Made by a program: the position numbers and the translations under genes
The notes under the pieces: model-generated
Database searches by the model: none
Told to the model about the DNA's origin: nothing
Seen by the model: the letters and a program-made list of their open reading frames with translations, nothing else
NCBI RefSeq assembly: GCF_021648855.1
Contig: NZ_JAKJHX010000173.1
Location: forward strand, 1 to 7,729
Source: Tychonema litorale BBK16
GTDB lineage: Bacteria; Cyanobacteriota; Cyanobacteriia; Cyanobacteriales; Microcoleaceae
Length of the DNA stretch: 7,729 nucleotides
Reading direction: 5' to 3'
Shown: positions 5,816 to 7,729 of the stretch, piece after piece
Position numbering within the stretch: position 1 is the stretch's first letter
How the letters are laid out: each line of letters begins with the position of its first letter

Positions 5816-5838
5816 GGCATTCACCTTTCAGTTGGAAA

Positions 5839-7729
5839 CTATTTCGCTGATTTACGTCCAATATGTTTCTCTATTTCTTCAATGGGTAAAAGCAATGTAT
5901 CATAAATCTCCTGTCTGACTTCTCGGCTTACATAGCAGTCGCTATGCAGACAATTTACAAGTAGCTTGTTTGCATCATAATACTGCCTCAAAAGAGTTTT
6001 TTGGCAATGGTTGAATCTTTCATCATACACACTTTGTACCTCATTCTCTATAGACCTTAACTTTTTAACTAAGCTTCGTCCCTCTGTCTTCCACCATTCA
6101 TCTGTCATTTCCTGAGACTGAACATAATTGCTTAATTCTTTATTAATTTCTTGCAACAATTTCGTAACATCAGAGTTAGAATTTTCAAACAATCCAGTCT
6201 CACAAGCAGATAATACAACCAACTTAGTTTCAAAAGTAGAGTCTAAGAGTTGATTGGCATCTATGCTGTTTTTTTCATCCATATTCATGATTGAAGATAA
6301 CGAATCGTCTAAAAAAATTCCATGCGCTGAGAAATGAAACACCTCCGGCAAATTAACTTTAGTAGCAACAGCAATCGGATCTGGGACTTTTTTGTTTATA
6401 CTCAAGCTTTCAAGCAGATCGAAAGGGAGGTCAAGAAAACGAGAGAATAGAAAAGCTCGAACTAAAATAGGCTCAATCTCAAAATTAATTGAGACTGACT
6501 TTTTCATAACTTGGAGGAGAAACTCTTGCAACCTATTATTATGAACTAGAATTGTATCTACAGCTTTTTTCATTAGCAGCAATAAGTCATCTGCATTAGC
6601 CAGCATACTTACTACTAGGATAAAGATTTCTCTCCAACGTGGTTCTGAAACATGATTGACGAATGCTTTCAGAGCTTGATTATCTGATTTATCGGAAATG
6701 ATACTAGAGACAATACTCTTGGCAGTAAAGTATTCATGAAAAGCTAAGTGGGAGAATGAATATATGTCATGTACTCTTTCTATAAGTATACTGTGTTGTG
6801 CTTCTATAGACCTAAGTACCGCTCTACTGTCTAACTCTAGAGTTTTTTCAGGGCTTTCTGAATCAGCTATATTACACAAGTATTCTGTGATATATTGCTC
6901 AACATCTCGTCGTTTAAAGAAATAGTCTCCGCGCTCAAAAGTTTTCCAGGCAATATAACTAAGTAAATCTTCCTTGCGCTTGAGAGATAATTTTCTAGAA
7001 AGTTGATCTCGTTCAATATTTCGTTGGCTATCCCATCGTTTGAGCAGAATATCCAATCCTTCCTTGTATAATTCATAGCGATTTATAGGAAAGTTAGCAC
7101 TTTCTTCAAAGACTAAACACAAAAGAGTTAACAACAAAGGATTCCTTGAGAATTCTTTTATAGCGAAATATTTACTGAGTTTTTGTAAAAAGCTTTGTGC
7201 TTTAGACGAATCCTTATCTTTGAACCAGTTCATCACGAATGTATTGATTTGTGCGAAGTCAAAGTCTGCAATCTCGACTTCTACAAAGTGTTCAAATATA
7301 TAATCTATCGCCGCAATTCGACAGGTGATTATAAACTGATTTTCGGAGAAAGACATAGAGAATTGGCGAATTTGATTTACCACTCTAGCAGCATCTTGGC
7401 CACGAATCTCATCTAATCCATCCAATAGAATTAATGCTTTGCCATATTGAATAATGCTCTTTAGCTGTTCACCATATTGGTTAGTGATAAATTCTAGAAG
7501 TTCCTGTTTATGTGAAACTCCTGCAAAATCTCTTAAAGTAATAAATACAGGAACCCGATCTGCCTGAAATTGTCCATCCAAACATTTCATCGCCAAGTAT
7601 TTTAGGAATGTGGTTTTCCCTGCTCCCGGCTTACCTAGTACCACTAGCTTGCTATAACGATTAGCTGCATCTAGTCCAGGCATCCGTGCTTCAGCAATTT
7701 GAGATAATCCAAAGCGATAAAACTTGTTT
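5839..7729 (-). CDS. NACHT-domain STAND NTPase with embedded CHAT-like His/Cys segment, 5'-partial
   Basis: The frame is open to the right edge, so the N-terminus is missing; the ATG at 7683 is internal (15 codons precede it, RFGLSQIAEAR, usual in this family). Numbered from that Met: P-loop GKPGAGKTT 17-25; Walker B LILLDGLDE 84-92; FIITCR 117-122; winged-helix end SHLAFHEYFTA 311-321; helical region to about 430; C-terminal family block LLRQYYDANKLL 564-575 and YVSREVRQEI 584-593 plus TLLLP 596-600. Between about 440 and 503 lies a segment unlike ordinary NACHT proteins: FHFSAHG (449-455) and KLVVLSACETGL (487-498), the His and Cys motifs of CHAT proteases (His454, Cys494), with the usual roughly 40-residue spacing. 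NACHT NTPases oligomerise on ligand sensing, and bacterial examples defend against phage; CHAT domains are caspase-like proteases. The gene is AT-rich and without HIP1 sites, suggesting transfer. NACHT call firm; CHAT activity inferred. Confidence 0.9.
   Translation of the reverse strand, partial: NKFYRFGLSQIAEARMPGLDAANRYSKLVVLGKPGAGKTTFLKYLAMKCLDGQFQADRVPVFITLRDFAGVSHKQELLEFITNQYGEQLKSIIQYGKALILLDGLDEIRGQDAARVVNQIRQFSMSFSENQFIITCRIAAIDYIFEHFVEVEIADFDFAQINTFVMNWFKDKDSSKAQSFLQKLSKYFAIKEFSRNPLLLTLLCLVFEESANFPINRYELYKEGLDILLKRWDSQRNIERDQLSRKLSLKRKEDLLSYIAWKTFERGDYFFKRRDVEQYITEYLCNIADSESPEKTLELDSRAVLRSIEAQHSILIERVHDIYSFSHLAFHEYFTAKSIVSSIISDKSDNQALKAFVNHVSEPRWREIFILVVSMLANADDLLLLMKKAVDTILVHNNRLQEFLLQVMKKSVSINFEIEPILVRAFLFSRFLDLPFDLLESLSINKKVPDPIAVATKVNLPEVFHFSAHGIFLDDSLSSIMNMDEKNSIDANQLLDSTFETKLVVLSACETGLFENSNSDVTKLLQEINKELSNYVQSQEMTDEWWKTEGRSLVKKLRSIENEVQSVYDERFNHCQKTLLRQYYDANKLLVNCLHSDCYVSREVRQEIYDTLLLPIEEIEKHIGRKSAK

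Noticed and set aside
5447..5824. A 125-aa protein reading through the small gene into Uma2
   Set aside because: After SIASF the frame loses recognisable sense and overlaps the start and ribosome site of Uma2, whereas the +1 frame gives a plausible family C-terminus with its own stop.
7681..7683. ATG as the start of the NACHT gene
   Set aside because: Fifteen codons of family-like sequence precede it without a stop to the window edge, and the P-loop would be only 17 residues from the start; the true N-terminal part is outside.
1..7729. tRNA, rRNA, riboswitch or transposase genes
   Set aside because: I saw no cloverleaf-like segment, rRNA motif, known riboswitch core, or transposase frame with terminal inverted repeats in either strand.

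Overview
The window looks like cyanobacterial chromosome, probably from a filamentous non-model strain. Nine exact copies of the HIP1 octamer GCGATCGC, a TTAATTG short tandem heptamer repeat, and several families most common in cyanobacteria (DUF4058, Uma2, DUF433/DUF5615, XisH, large NACHT proteins) support this. The species cannot be named from the sequence.

Left part (1-2454, + strand): the C-terminal bulk of a large zinc metalloprotease of the DUF5117/DUF4953 'Met-zincin' type, with an extended HEXXHXXGXXH motif and a Met-turn. It runs in from outside the window and ends in a terminator-like inverted repeat. From about 2460 to 2760 there is no convincing intact gene, only a weak 65-codon ORF and a 23-codon stub of xisH.

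Middle part (2761-5815, everything convincing on the - strand): an accessory patchwork. From right to left along transcription it holds a small cyanobacterial protein gene with an apparent +1 frameshift near its end, a Uma2-family nuclease gene, a DUF433 gene without its 5' end, a DUF5615 gene without its 3' end, a second copy of the 3' end of the small gene (containing a perfect 20-bp palindrome), a GC-rich orphan barstar-like inhibitor gene, and an intact DUF4058 gene. The two copies of the small-gene 3' end share the same frameshift and bracket the DUF433/DUF5615/Uma2 block. The region therefore looks like a site of repeated insertion, duplication and decay of toxin-antitoxin-like genes.

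Right part (5839-7729, - strand): an AT-rich NACHT-family STAND NTPase gene that enters from the right edge. It has a P-loop, Walker B and winged-helix segment, and ends in the C-terminal helical region typical of cyanobacterial NACHT proteins. Inside that helical region sits a segment of about 70 residues resembling the His/Cys catalytic core of a CHAT (caspase-like) protease: SAHG followed 36 residues later by SACETG. A mini-CHAT embedded in the sensor or helical part of a NACHT protein is the most interesting feature here. The gene is separated by only about 20 bases from the small protein gene, with Uma2 next, so the three could form one transcription unit.

How the genes work together is mostly inference. 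The NACHT protein is a plausible antiphage or conflict NTPase, the barstar protein a plausible immunity factor without its toxin, and the DUF433/DUF5615 and XisH remnants are dead cassettes. The metalloprotease and DUF4058 genes look unrelated to the rest.
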